Assembly: GCA_037045585.1 (NCBI GenBank)
Contig: JBAOIR010000055.1
Location: 1-64,000 of the forward strand
Source: SSF14 sp037045585
Lineage (GTDB): Bacteria > Actinomycetota > Acidimicrobiia > Acidimicrobiales > Microtrichaceae
Direction: 5' to 3'
DNA length: 64,000 nt
Part shown: piece after piece, positions 44,234 to 55,054 of the stretch
Position numbering within the stretch: the stretch's first letter is position 1
Layout of the letters: the number at the start of each line of letters is the position of its first letter
Translations under genes and position numbers: made by a program
The notes under the pieces: model-generated
Seen by the model: the letters and a program-made list of their open reading frames with translations, nothing else
What the model was told of the DNA's origin: nothing
Databases searched by the model: none

Positions 44234-45477
44234 TGTCCGGAATCCACCGACAACGGCCCGGCGCCGCCGCGATGCAGGCGGCCACCGACTCGCCCCCCGT
44301 CGACCTGGGTGATGACGTGTGGATGTCACCAGGATGGTCGAACAGCTACCTGCTCCCGACCGACGAAGGCCGGGTCGTGATCAATACCGGCATGGGCTTC
44401 GAGGGTCCGCTGCACCGCCGGGCGTACGACACCGTCGACACGTCGCCGATCCACTCGGTCATCCTCACCCAGGGGCACTACGACCACGTCGGCGGCATCG
44501 ACGCCGTCAAGGATCCCGAGACCGCCGTGGTCGCGCAGGCCAACTTCACGACGTGGCGCGACGACAACGAACGCCTCGAGACGTTCCGGTCCCGCAACTC
44601 GGCGTTCGCCTTCATGGACGCCATCATCGCCGCCATGGAGTACGCCCGATCCGTTGGTGTCGGCGCCGTCCCGCAAGCTCGTCCGGAACCGACGGTCGTC
44701 GTCGACGAACGTCTCGACCTCACGATCGGAGGTCGCGACCTCCAGCTGATCGCAACGCCGGGCGGCGAGACGTTCGACTCGATGGTCGTCTGGCTCCCGG
44801 AATCGCGCACGCTGTTCTCGGGCAACCTGTTCGGCCCGTTGTTCGGCCACGTGCCCAACCTCGTCACGATCCGCGGCGACCGCTACCGCGACGCCCTCAC
44901 CTACATCGACTCCCTCGAGGTGGTGCTCGACCTCGTCCCCGAGCGCCTGATCACCGGACACTTCGATCCCATCGTCGGCGCGGCGCCGATCGCCGACGAA
45001 GTCCGCGCCATGCAGGAAGCGATGCGCTGGGTCCATGACCGGACCGTCGACGGAATGAACGCCGGCACCGACGTCCACACGTTGATGCGCGAGGTCCGGA
45101 TCCCTGACCACCTCGACGTGGGTGAGGGCTACGGCCAGACCAAATGGAACGTCCGCGCGATCTGGGAGAACTACGCCGGTTGGTTCCACCACCGATCGAC
45201 GACGGAGCTGTACGGCGTGCCGCCGCTCGCAGTCGCCCCGGACCTCGTGGCCGCGGCCGGAGCCGACGCCCTGGTCGCCGCCGCCCGTGCCCACCTCGAC
45301 GACGGCCGCGCCGTCGAAGCGCTCCAGCTGACCGACATCGTGCTCGGCGCGGAGCCCCGCCACGACGGGGCGAAAGCCGTCGCCATCGCCGCCCACGAGT
45401 CGCTGTTGGCGGCGACGGAGAACTTCTGGGAACAGGCGTGGCTGAAGCGCTCGATCGCCAAGTTGAACCGGCCATGA
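44233..45477 (+). CDS. Metallo-beta-lactamase alkylsulfatase-like hydrolase
   Basis: 414 aa. MBL domain at ~25-265: LTQGHYDHVGG (metal box; the first His of HxHxDH is Gln here), and LITGHFDPIVG with a later ligand. A C-terminal SdsA1-like dimerisation region follows (YGQTKWNVRAIWENYAGWFHHRST, by position ~300-325), and a helical domain (LVAAARAHLDDGRAVEALQL). Linear or branched alkylsulfatases cut sulfate esters. The Gln substitution is seen in this subgroup and may change metal use. Overlaps both neighbours by 1-4 bp. Confidence 0.8.
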   Translation: MSGIHRQRPGAAAMQAATDSPPVDLGDDVWMSPGWSNSYLLPTDEGRVVINTGMGFEGPLHRRAYDTVDTSPIHSVILTQGHYDHVGGIDAVKDPETAVVAQANFTTWRDDNERLETFRSRNSAFAFMDAIIAAMEYARSVGVGAVPQARPEPTVVVDERLDLTIGGRDLQLIATPGGETFDSMVVWLPESRTLFSGNLFGPLFGHVPNLVTIRGDRYRDALTYIDSLEVVLDLVPERLITGHFDPIVGAAPIADEVRAMQEAMRWVHDRTVDGMNAGTDVHTLMREVRIPDHLDVGEGYGQTKWNVRAIWENYAGWFHHRSTTELYGVPPLAVAPDLVAAAGADALVAAARAHLDDGRAVEALQLTDIVLGAEPRHDGAKAVAIAAHESLLAATENFWEQAWLKRSIAKLNRP

Positions 45478-46225
45478 GCGGCATCGTCACCTTCGACTTC
45501 TCCGGCGCCACCATCCTGGTCACCGGCGGGACCAGCGGCATCGGTCACTCCATCGCCTCGGCATTCGCCGACGCCGGTGCCGACGTGATCGTCACCGGCA
45601 CCCGGAGCGAGGCCGCCTCCTACGAGGTCGATCTCGACCGGTTCGGCTATCGGCAGTTGCAGATCACCGACCCCGGCCTCGATCGACGCCCTGGTGGCGT
45701 CGATCGACCGGCTCGACGTCCTCGTCAACAACGCCGGGGCCAACCTGCCGGGCGGCCTCGACGAGTGGAGCGCCGACGGGTTCGCCGTGTCCGTCGACGC
45801 TCAACCTCGTCGGACCGATGCGGTTGACCACCGCCCTCCGTCGCCTGCTGTTCGCGAGCACGCTGCCCGACGGAGCCAGCGTCATCAACGTGTCGTCGAT
45901 GACGGCGTACCGGGCCACGACCATGGTCCCCGGGTACGGGGCGGCCAAGGCTGCGGTCGTGAACTGGACCGCCAACCTGGGCCGACGCTGGGCCGGGCGT
46001 CGAGTGCGTGTGAACGCGATCGCGCCCGGGGTCATCGACACGCCGATGACGGCGCCCATGGCCGCGTTCCCGGAGCTCCTGAACGAGGAGCTCGCCCACA
46101 TCCCCATGGGGAGACTCGGACGTCCCGACGAGGTCGTCGGCGCGGTGCTGTTCCTGGCGTCGTCGGCGGCGACCTACGTCACCGGTACGACGCTCGCCGT
46201 CGACGGCGGCTACCTCGCCGGCTGA
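45474..46225 (+). CDS. Short-chain dehydrogenase/reductase, two frameshifts
   Basis: ~250 aa. Rossmann motif TGGTSGIG (~16-23), NNAG (~85), catalytic Ser in INVSSMTAY, Tyr/Lys in GYGAAKAAVVNW (YxxxK), and VRVNAIAPGVIDTPM. The frame breaks near 45676 and 45799 by one extra base each (total length two over a multiple of three). With both repaired it is a normal SDR that oxidises an alcohol with NAD(P). Starts on the stop of the sulfatase-like gene (ATGA). Confidence 0.82.
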
Positions 46226-46253
46226 CCGGCGCCACGATCGAGGAGAGAACCCT

Positions 46254-47270
46254 GTGCTGCAAGTACGAGTCCACGGCCCCGGCGACGTCCGCGTCGATGA
46301 CGTCGCCGATCCCGACCCCGGCCCGGGTGACGCTCTGGTGCGCATCGCGGCGTGTGGGATCTGCGGCAGCGACCTGAGCTACATCAAGATGGGCGGCGTC
46401 GCCGGCCCGGGCCCCGAGCCGCTCTGTCTCGGCCACGAGATGTCGGGCACGGTCGAATGGGTCGGACCGGACGTGGCGTCGGTGCGGGTCGGCGACCGTG
46501 TCGTCGTCCAAGCCGGCTCCACGGAGAACATCGGCAAGTACGGCAGCGGCGGACCGTTCGGCGGCCTCACCCCCTTGCTGCGGGTGACCGAACCCGACGT
46601 TCGGCTCCACCGGGTGCCCGACCACGTGCCGCTCGACGTCGCGGCGTTCGCTGAGCCCCTCGCCGTCGGCATGCACGCCGTCGACCAGGCCGACGTGAAG
46701 CCCGGCGAGGGCGTGGTGGTGTTCGGCTGCGGACCCATCGGCCTCGGAGCGATCGCCACGCTGGTCGACCGCGGTCACGAACGAGTCGTCGCCGTGGACC
46801 TGAGCGGGACGCGCCGCGACCTGGCGCTGGGCCTGGGCGCGCAGGCGGCGCTCGACCCGACGACCACCGACGTCTGGGACGAGTTGAAGTCGTTGCACGG
46901 GACGAAGCCGTTCATGTTCGGCCCGACCCCGGCCACTGCCGCGTTCATCGAGGCTTCCGGCGCCGACCAGGTCATCCTCGACGTCATCGATCACGCCGGG
47001 GTGGGCTCACGCCTGTCGGTGGTGGCGTTGCACTATCGGCCGATCAAGGTCAGCTTCCTGATGGTGCTGATGAAGGAGCTGACCCTTCGCGGTTCGATCG
47101 AGTACCCCGCGCGTTTCGAGAACGCCGTCGATCTCCTGGAGCGGCGGGATCTGTCGGCATTGATCACCCACCGGTTCGGGCTCGACCAGTTCGAGGACGC
47201 CCTGGCGGTGCTCGACGGGTCGAAGGACTGCGGCAAGGTCCTCATCACCGTCGACGAGTCGCAGTCGTGA
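46254..47270 (+). CDS. Zinc-type medium-chain dehydrogenase
   Basis: 338 aa from GTG 46254. Catalytic zinc site: ACGICGSDLSY (Cys ~38) and CLGHEMSGTVEW (His ~62). Cofactor loop VFGCGPIGLGAIA (~165). The four-Cys structural zinc lobe is missing (QAGSTENIGKYGSG in its place), as in the sorbitol/threonine-dehydrogenase side of the family. Last gene of the sulfotransferase cluster, probably oxidising an alcohol released by it. Confidence 0.88.
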   Translation: MLQVRVHGPGDVRVDDVADPDPGPGDALVRIAACGICGSDLSYIKMGGVAGPGPEPLCLGHEMSGTVEWVGPDVASVRVGDRVVVQAGSTENIGKYGSGGPFGGLTPLLRVTEPDVRLHRVPDHVPLDVAAFAEPLAVGMHAVDQADVKPGEGVVVFGCGPIGLGAIATLVDRGHERVVAVDLSGTRRDLALGLGAQAALDPTTTDVWDELKSLHGTKPFMFGPTPATAAFIEASGADQVILDVIDHAGVGSRLSVVALHYRPIKVSFLMVLMKELTLRGSIEYPARFENAVDLLERRDLSALITHRFGLDQFEDALAVLDGSKDCGKVLITVDESQS

Positions 47271-47282
47271 CCTGATGTCGTG

Positions 47283-48188
47283 CTACGGCGATCGGCGCCG
47301 GTTCTGGTCGGTGAGGGTGGCGATGGCGTCCCACAGGGTCGGCCAGAGCGGTTCGGGCCGGTCGTGGCCCATGTCGGTCACGATGAGGAGTTCGGCGTCA
47401 GGTATGAGCTCGGCAGTCCGCTCGCCACCGCTCGGTGCGATCAGGGTGTCGTCCGTGCCGTGAATCACCAGCACGGGGAGGCGCAGGCCGGCGAGGTCGT
47501 CCTCGAGCGATCCAGTGGCGAGCAGGGCCGCGAGCTGGCGGTCGGTTCCATCCGGACACAGCCCTCGGTCGTAGCTGGCCGCGGCGAGGGCAGCGGCGGA
47601 GGTCCTGTCGAAGTATCGCTTCGAGGACCAGACCCGCGAGGCAGCGACGGTTCCGGCGATGTAGCCGTCCCTGTCCGAGGGCAACGGGCTCATGAGTGCG
47701 GCGAAGGCCTCGGGGGTCCACTGCCCCACTTCGGACGACCCGGTCGACGACATCATCGATGTGAGGGTGGCCACGAGATTCGGATGGCGGATCGCGACGA
47801 GTTGGGCGACCATGCCGCCCAACGACGCCCCGACGACGTGAACCCGGTCGAGGCCGAGCGCTCCGACAAGGTCTGCGGCGTCGTCGGCCAGGTCCTCGAG
47901 CCGGTATGGGGCGAGGGCCCGAACGGTTTCGAGGTCACCACTCGATGCGGCACCGATGAGCTCGCCCCGGTCTACCGGGAACTGGTCGAGCTTCGTCGAC
48001 CAGCCGGTGTCCCGGTTGTCGAACCGGATCACGTGTCGGCCCCGTCGGGCGAGGCCGTCGCAGAAGCCGCTGTCCCACGAGAGCATCTGCGCGCCGAACC
48101 CGGCGATCAACACGACCGCTGGGTCGGCCGGGTCGCCGAACGTCTCGTACTCGAGGGCGATGTCGCCTCGAACAACTGCCTGTGGCAC
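47283..48188 (-). CDS. Alpha/beta-hydrolase (RdmC-like esterase type)
   Basis: ~301 aa from GTG 48188. Oxyanion region VVLIAGFGAQMLSW, nucleophile elbow VVGASLGGMVAQ (Ser), acid in VIHGTDDTLI, and His in VTDMGHDRPEPLW. It resembles the esterase group around aclacinomycin methylesterase, but the substrate is open. Convergent with the dehydrogenase before it. Confidence 0.85.
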   Translation of the reverse strand: MPQAVVRGDIALEYETFGDPADPAVVLIAGFGAQMLSWDSGFCDGLARRGRHVIRFDNRDTGWSTKLDQFPVDRGELIGAASSGDLETVRALAPYRLEDLADDAADLVGALGLDRVHVVGASLGGMVAQLVAIRHPNLVATLTSMMSSTGSSEVGQWTPEAFAALMSPLPSDRDGYIAGTVAASRVWSSKRYFDRTSAAALAAASYDRGLCPDGTDRQLAALLATGSLEDDLAGLRLPVLVIHGTDDTLIAPSGGERTAELIPDAELLIVTDMGHDRPEPLWPTLWDAIATLTDQNRRRSP

Positions 48189-48383
48189 CAATCGCCCTTT
48201 CGCTGTGCTTCGGGAACGTAGCAACCACGCGCTCGGGAGCCAACCTACTTACCGGCCACGCCTCGTGGTCGAGTTCGTGCGGACCGAGCCGGCTTCGCGG
48301 AGCCAAGCAGTTCGTCGGTGTGGCCGTCGTCGACGAAGATCACCTCGGCTCGACCGGTGGGACCGGCGTGTGACCGGCAGGCG

Positions 48384-50752
48384 TCAGGTGCTCACCGGCT
48401 GGGGCATGGCCGGCTGGGTCGGCTCGATCTCCAGGTGCGGCAGGATCCGGTCGAACCACTTCGGGATCCACCAGTTGCGGTCCCCGAGGAGCTCCATGGT
48501 GGCCGGGACGACCACCAAGCGAACGAGCGTCGCATCGAGGAAGACGGCCACGGCGAGCCCGAGGCCGAAGATCTTGAGCTCTCGCATGTCCTCGAGCGTG
48601 AACGACCCGAAGACGACGACCATGATGGCGGCAGCTGCGGTGATCACCCTGGCGGTGGACGCGACCCCGTCGGCCACCGAGGTCTTGGCGTCGCCGGTTC
48701 GCAGGTACTCCTCGCGGATGCGGGAGAGCAGCAGGACCTCGTAGTCCATCGAGAGTCCGAAGACGACGGCGAAGAGCATCATCGGGATGAACGGGTTGAT
48801 GGGCCCGCCTTCGATGCCGAGGAGCCCGCCCGCCCATCCCCACTGGAAGACGGCGACGACGATGCCGTAGGCGGCGCCGATGGTGAGGACGTTCATGAGG
48901 ACCGCCTTGAGCGGAACCAGCAGTGACCGGAAGACGATCAGCAGCAGCACGAACGACACAGCCAGCACGGCGCCGAAGAAGAGGAGCATCCGCTTGGCGA
49001 GGTAGTCGGTGATGTCGATGGCGATGGCGGCACCTCCGGTGACCTCGACGTCGAGGTCGGTGCCGGCCGTCGCAGCGGGGATGACGTCGCTGCGGAGACG
49101 ACGGACGAGTGCGGCCGTGGCTTCGTCCTGGGGGGCGGTGGTGGCGACGAGGCTCATGAGGTAGGCGCCCGGCTGGGCCGGGTCGTCGGACATCGGGGCG
49201 GTGACGGCGGCCACCCCGTCGGTGCGTACGAGGGCGGCGTGGAGGGCGGCGACGTCGTCGGCGGACTCGCCCACGACGGTGATGAGGAACGGGCCGTTGA
49301 ACCCGTCGCCGAACGCCTCGGCGAGGAGGTCGTAGGCCTGCCGGGTGTCGGTGCCCTCGGGGAAGTTGCCCATCGTCGGCCCAGCCGAGGCGAAGGCCGG
49401 CGACCGGAGCGGCGAGGAGGACCAGCACGACGCTCGCCCCGACCAGCCAGCGGAGCGGGTTGCGCTGGATGGTGCGGCTCCACCGGTAGGCGAGGGTCGC
49501 TTCCATCGGCTTCGCACTCCGTCGAGGGACGGCGCGCCGCAGCGGCCGCACGGCCAGGCTGGCGAGCAGGGTGAGGAGGGCGAGCGCACCGGCGGAGGCC
49601 GCGAGCGGCGTCAACCCGATGCCGAGGCCGAGCAGGGCGACAGACGTGAAGCCGGCGGCGATGAGGCCGCGCCAGCGGGTGAGCTCGACCCGCTCCCGGG
49701 CGAACCCGAGCAGCGCCGGGAGCAGCGTGGTGGACGTGAACATGGTGGCGAGCACGGTGGCGGAGACACCGATGCCCATGCCGCCGACCGACCCGACGCC
49801 CACGAGGAGGAGGCCGAGCATCGAGATCATCACGGTGGTGCCGGCGAAGATCACGGCTCGCCCGGCGGACTCCATGGCGATCACGGTGGACGCACGCGCC
49901 GAGTGCCCGGCGTGGAGGCCTTCCCGGTAGCGGGAGACGATGAAGAGGGCGTAGTCGATGCCGACGCCGAGCCCGATCATGATCCCGAGGACGGTGGCGT
50001 CGTTCGGGATGGTGAAGACGTTGCTGAGGAGCAGGGTGATCCCGATGCCGGCGGCGACACCGCCGAGTGCGACGGCGATCGGGAGGCCCATGGCGAGCAC
50101 CGACCCGAAGGCCAGGATCAGGACGATCATGGCGAAGGCGAGGCCGAGGAGCTCGGTCTGCGGGGGGTCGATCACGGCCAGGTACTGGCCGCCCGCGAAG
50201 ACCTCGAGGCCGTCGATCGCGGGGCGTGCTCGCTGATCGCCTTGCCGAGCAGGCCGGACTCGGTGTCGTCGACGTCGGACGACAAGTTCACCTGGGCGTA
50301 GGCGACTCGGCCGGCGAGGGGCCCGTCACGGCGATCTGGCTCTCACCGCTCGTCTGCGTAGGGCGAGACCACGGTCGCACCCGGGTGCTGCGGCTCACCG
50401 CGCGTCGTCGGGGAACCCGGCGTCGACCGTTGCGAACAGTTCCTCCATGGCGGCCCGGACCTCGGGATCGTCGACGCCCTGGGCCGCCCTGAACACGATC
50501 GTGCCGGTCTGCCCGCCGGTGCCGAGCTCGGGGAAGTGCTCATCCAGCACGGCGAACCCGGCGGCGCTGCCGGAGCCGGGCACCTGGGCGTTGGCGCTGA
50601 ACTGCGAGCCGACCGCGCCGCCTGCGCCGAAGATCGGCGACGAGCGCGACGAGCCAGAGCCCGATGGCCTTGGTCCGGTGATCGAAGCACCAGCCGGCGA
50701 CCCGGCCGAGGAGTGACCGGTGGCGACGGGCGGTTGCTGCTGACGTGGGCAT
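48384..50752 (-). CDS. MMPL-family transporter, several frameshifts
   Basis: ~790 aa RND-type exporter of lipids or drugs. N-terminus WCFDHRTKAIGLWLVALV (TM1); then IVLILAFGSVLAMGLPIAV; the proton-relay region GLGVGIDYALFIVSRYRE; second half GNFPEGTD, FVLLLIVFRSLLVPLKAV and VVFGLSMDYEVLLLSRIREE; end LLGDRNWWIPKW. Breaks near 49370, 50222, 50312, 50398 and 50640 are single bases (lost C or G in runs, or an extra G). Both halves of the MMPL repeat are otherwise complete, which suggests sequence errors. Divergent from a NarL-type kinase gene. Confidence 0.85.
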
Positions 50753-50886
50753 GAGCCCATGGTCGTGATGTCACGTCCCGCTCCGCGCCACATCGGGACT
50801 CCGGCCATTCGGCACCCGCCGATCGGACGGTTGCCGTCTCGTCCTTTCGGCCGATCCGCCCGCTGCCGGACGTTCCTTAGGGTTGG

Positions 50887-52066
50887 GTGGTGCTCCGGGA
50901 CGCAGCTCGTTCGTTGTGGGCCGAGCCCCGCGTTCCCGATGCGCCCGGCCGGGTCTGGCGGGACTGGGCGCTCGTCTCGGCGCTGGTGCCCGTGGTGGTG
51001 CTCGAGGGAGCGTTCCGCGAGGACCTGGTCTGGCGCGTGCTCTCCGTGGTGGTCGCGCTGGCCGCTGCTCCCGACGTTGCTGTGGCGGCGGACGCACCCG
51101 CTCCAGTGCGTCGCCGCCGCCTTCGGCCTCGTCACGGTCGTGGAGGTCGCCTCGCTCGTCCTCGGCGACGAGTGGCGGGGCCTGGACGCCACCGTCTTCG
51201 TGATGTTGTTGGTGTACGCGCTCTTCCGCTGGGGCTCCGGCCGTGACGCCGTGATCGGGCTGCCCTGATCCTGTCGATCCCGGTGCTGCTCATCGCCTTC
51301 GACGCCCAGACGCCACGACGGCACCGAGGCGAGGTCCCGCTCGGCGAGGTGGCTCAAGGTGCCGTGTTCGTGCTCCTGGTGGCGGCGGTCGGCGCCTCGG
51401 TCCGGTACGCGGACAAGGCCCGTCGCCGGGGGATGGACCAGATGAAGCTCCTCGAGCGGGAGCAGCTGGCCCGCGAGCTCCATGACACCGTCGCCCACCA
51501 CGTCTCGGCCATCGCCATCCGGGCCCAGGCCGGCCGTGTCGTCGCCCCCACCGATCCGGGCGCCGCGGTGGAAGCCCTGGTCGTCATCGAGCAGGAGGCC
51601 TCCCGGACCCTCGCCGAGATGCGCTCGATGGTCGGCGCCCTGAGACAGGGAGAGGAACCGGACCTCACCCCGCAGCGCGGCGTCGCCCAGGTCGAGGACC
51701 TCGCCACCGGCCCCGGCGAACGGCCCCGGGTCGACGTCGAGCTCTCCGGAGACCTCGACGGGCTGCGGCCGTCCGTCGATGCCGCCATCTTCCGCCTCGC
51801 CCAGGAGTCGATCACCAACGCCGTGCGCCACGCCCGCCACGCCACCCGCGTCCAGGTGGCGGTGCGGGGCGAGCCCGACTGCGTCCGCATGACGGTGCAC
51901 GACGACGGCGATGCCGGGGCCGTTCGACCCCAGGACGGCGACCGGCTTCGGGCTCGTCGGTATGGCCGAACGGGCGAAGCTGCTCGGCGGCACCCTCGAG
52001 GCGGGCCCCGACCGGAACCGGGGATGGACCGTCACGGCGGTGCTCCCGCGGGACGGCCGCCCGTGA
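50887..52066 (+). CDS. NarL-type sensor histidine kinase (HisKA_3), frameshifts
   Basis: ~393 aa. Four or five N-terminal membrane helices (ALVSALVPVVVLEGAF, CVAAAFGLVTVVEVASLVLG, FVMLLVYALFRWGSG, ILSIPVLLIAF), a coiled coil, HisKA_3 with H in ARELHDTVAHHVSAIAI, and an HATPase with RLAQESITNAVRHA and VRMTVHDDGD. Single-base breaks near 51080, 51266 and 51922 interrupt it. GTG starts at 50887 and 50890 are possible. Overlaps the regulator gene (GTGA). The flanking MMPL exporters are likely targets. Confidence 0.85.
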
Positions 52067-52721
52067 GCATCACCGTCCTGCTCGCGGATGACCAGGAGAT
52101 CATCCGGACCGGGCTCCGGATGATCCTCGAACGCCCAGCCCGACATCGAGGTCGTCGGCGAGGCCGCCGACGGCGCCGAGGCCGTCGCGCTGGCCCGGCA
52201 ACTCCGACCGGACGTCTGCCTCTTCGACATCCGCATGCCCGGGCTCGACGGGATCGAAGCAACCCGCCAGCTCGCCGGCCCCGACGTCGCCGAGCCGCAG
52301 GCCGTGGTCGTCATCACCACGTTCGATCTCGACGAGTACGTCCATGGCGCGCTCAAAGCCGGAGCGAGGGGATTCCTGCTGAAGGACGCCGGGCCCCGAG
52401 TTGCTGGTGCAGGCCATCAAGGCCGCCGCCAACGGCGATGCGCTCATCGCCCCGAGCGTCACCGCTCGGTTGCTCGCCACGTTCGCCAACCGACACGACG
52501 GCACACCTCCGGCGCAGCCCGTCGCCCCGCTGACCGACCGGGAGGAAGAGGTGCTGGTGTCCGTTGCGCGGGGTCGCACCAACGCCGAGATCGCCGCCGA
52601 ACTCTTCATCAGCCTGAGCACGGTCAAGACCCACCTCGGCAGCTTGATGAACAAGCTCGGCGCCCGGAACCGGGTCGAGATCGCCATCTGGGCGCACGAA
52701 ACCGGACGCATCGGCGCCTGA
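52063..52721 (+). CDS. NarL-family response regulator, two frameshifts
   Basis: ~219 aa. Receiver (VLLADDQEIIRTGLRMIL, phospho-Asp in VCLFDIRMPGLDG, GARGFLLKDAGP with the Lys) and LuxR HTH (LTDREEEVLVSVARGRTNAEI, LSTVKTHLGSLMNKL). One extra C breaks the frame near 52130 and again near 52396. Total length is two over a multiple of three. Partner of the kinase just upstream. Confidence 0.87.
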
Positions 52722-52807
52722 CGGCGGGCGATTCGACGACGGGCAGCGTGCGCCGTGAACGTGATCATCGCGGCTCCGGCGTCGCCGGTCGTCTGACAAC
52801 TCCGGGG

Positions 52808-54991
52808 TCAGTGCGAGAAGTGGATGTTGGGCAGGACACGGCCCAGCCACTTCGGGAGCCACCAGTTCCGGTCGCCGAGGAGACCCATCAGCGAGGGCAC
52901 GAGCATCATTCTGACGATGGTGGCGTCGAGCAGGACAGCGAGCGCCAGGGTGACGCCGAGTTCGGTCGGTGGGATGGGTCCGGTCACACCGAAGGCGACG
53001 AACACCACGATCATGATGAGCGCGGCGTTGGTGATGGGCCGACCGGTGCGGGCAATGCCTTCGCGGATCGCGAGTGTCGTGTCGCCGGTCGCCTCGTACC
53101 GCTCGCGGATCGCGGCGAGCAGGAACAACTGGTAGTCCATCGACAGGCCGAAGAGCAGGGCGAAGAAGAACAGCGGCGCCCAGGCGTCGACGAATCCCTG
53201 GTGTTCGATGCCGATCAGGCCCGCTCCGTAGCCGTGTTGGAACACAAGGGTGGCGAACCCGAAGCTGGCGCCGACGCTGACCAGGTTCAACAGCACCGAC
53301 GAGACGGCGATCGCGAGGCTGCGGAACACCACCAGGAGCAACAGGAACGCGACGGCCATGATGATGCCGATGGCGAGCGGTGCGCGTCCGATGAGCACCT
53401 CGGTGAGGTCGTGGTTCTGGGCCGCGGGCCCACCGACGTCAGCGGCCGGGACCTTCGCACCGATCGAGTCGCGGAGGCGTCCGACCATGTCAGAGGTCTT
53501 CGCCGAGTCGACGGCCGTGGCCGGGGTGACGCGAACGACGGTCCGTCCGCTTGCGGCGGGCTGGGCGACCACCTGGGCGTTGACGACGTTGGGGTCGGCG
53601 GCAGCAAGGTCGACCACCTGTTGGGCATCGGCCGCCGAAACGGTGACGAACAGCGGCGCGGCAGCGCCGGGCCCGAACGACTCGACCAGCATGTCGTAGC
53701 CGTCGCGGCTCGATCGGCCCTCGTCGACGACGCGGGCACCGGGCATGCCGAGTCGCATACCGAGCGCCGGTGCAGCGAGGAGCAACAGGAGCGACAAGCC
53801 CGCAAGGAGGGTGCGGCCGGGGTGGCTCAATGCGAGGCCGGTCCAGCGGGCCCAGCGACCCTCGGCGGCTCGATCGGGGTCCTTGTGGCCGCGAGCGACC
53901 AGGACCCGATCGCCGAGGGCGACGAGGACTGCCGGGAGCAGTGTCAGCGCCGCGAGAGCGACGGCGATGACCGAGAGGATCATGCCGAGCGCCATCGACC
54001 GGAACACCATGACCGGTACGACGAACACCGCGGCGAGCGACATGATGACGGCGAGCGCCGAGAGGAAGACGGCCTTGCCGGCGGTCGAGAGTGTGTTGGC
54101 GATGGCGTCGATGGCCCCGTACCCGTCCTCACGTTCCTCGCGATAGCGGGAGACGATGAAGAGGCTGTAGTCGATGCCCACGGCGAGGCCGATCATCATC
54201 GAGAAGTTCATGGACCAGACCGAGAGCGGCATGGTGCCGCCGATGAGGTGCAACGACGCGAACCCCACGGCGATGCCGGCGAGCGACAGCATGAGGGGGA
54301 GTCCAGCGGCGATCGCCGAACCGAACGCCACGAGGAGGAGCAGGATGGTCGGGAGGCCGGAGAGCAACTCGGCCTTGTGGAGCGCTTCCTCGTTGGTCTT
54401 GTTGAAGTCGCTCCAGACAGGCCATTCGCCGGTGACCTTCGCCGTCGAACCCTTCGTCAGCGACAGTTCGGCAACGTGGTCGATCAACTTGCCGGCTGAT
54501 TCGGGAAGCTCAGCGTCGTTGGCAGCGGACAGCGCGACCGGGACCAGGGCGGTGCGCCCGTCCCGTGAGACCAACCCGGCCTCGGCGGGCTGGGTCAGCG
54601 GGTCGACGACGGAGGTCGCGCCCGGAGCGTCGGCGAGGTCGGCGACCAGCTGCCGGATCCCCGCCGGCTCGTCGGAGATCGGATCGGTCTGGCGATAGAC
54701 GACGACGGCGGCCTCGGCGCCGAGTTGTGGAAAGTCGCGTCGGAGTTCGTCGCGGACCTTCATCGAGGTGGACCCCTGTGCTTCCCAACCGGCACCGGAG
54801 AGCGCGCCCGTCAGTGTGACGGCGAGGGGAGCTGCGGCGATGGTGGCGATCAGCCAGACGATCATCACGGCACGGCGATGCGTGGCCGAGAAGCGGGCGA
54901 GGCGGGCGAACCACGGCTCTGCGGAGACCACCTCGGGTGGGCGGTCGCCGCCGGTCGAGGGTGCCGTTTCGGCCGGTCGGGTGGGGATCAT
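52808..54991 (-). CDS. MMPL-family transporter, intact
   Basis: 727 aa, 12 membrane helices in two repeats. TM1 AVMIVWLIATIAAAPLAVTL, a periplasmic loop (~60-190), GLAVGIDYSLFIVSRYREE (~290), FVVPVMVFRSMALGMIL, a second loop (~400-540), LLFGLSMDYQLFLLAAIRERY (~620), and end LLGDRNWWLPKWLG. The Asp-Tyr pairs on helices 4 and 10 are the proton path. It is a paralogue of the broken MMPL gene at 48.4 kb, on the other side of the NarL-type pair. Confidence 0.92.
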   Translation of the reverse strand: MIPTRPAETAPSTGGDRPPEVVSAEPWFARLARFSATHRRAVMIVWLIATIAAAPLAVTLTGALSGAGWEAQGSTSMKVRDELRRDFPQLGAEAAVVVYRQTDPISDEPAGIRQLVADLADAPGATSVVDPLTQPAEAGLVSRDGRTALVPVALSAANDAELPESAGKLIDHVAELSLTKGSTAKVTGEWPVWSDFNKTNEEALHKAELLSGLPTILLLLVAFGSAIAAGLPLMLSLAGIAVGFASLHLIGGTMPLSVWSMNFSMMIGLAVGIDYSLFIVSRYREEREDGYGAIDAIANTLSTAGKAVFLSALAVIMSLAAVFVVPVMVFRSMALGMILSVIAVALAALTLLPAVLVALGDRVLVARGHKDPDRAAEGRWARWTGLALSHPGRTLLAGLSLLLLLAAPALGMRLGMPGARVVDEGRSSRDGYDMLVESFGPGAAAPLFVTVSAADAQQVVDLAAADPNVVNAQVVAQPAASGRTVVRVTPATAVDSAKTSDMVGRLRDSIGAKVPAADVGGPAAQNHDLTEVLIGRAPLAIGIIMAVAFLLLLVVFRSLAIAVSSVLLNLVSVGASFGFATLVFQHGYGAGLIGIEHQGFVDAWAPLFFFALLFGLSMDYQLFLLAAIRERYEATGDTTLAIREGIARTGRPITNAALIMIVVFVAFGVTGPIPPTELGVTLALAVLLDATIVRMMLVPSLMGLLGDRNWWLPKWLGRVLPNIHFSH

Positions 54992-55054
54992 GTGGGGTGA
55001 CTCCTGGTGAGATGGTGGATCGAGGAATTGCGGCGCTGCGTCAGGTGGAGGTGA

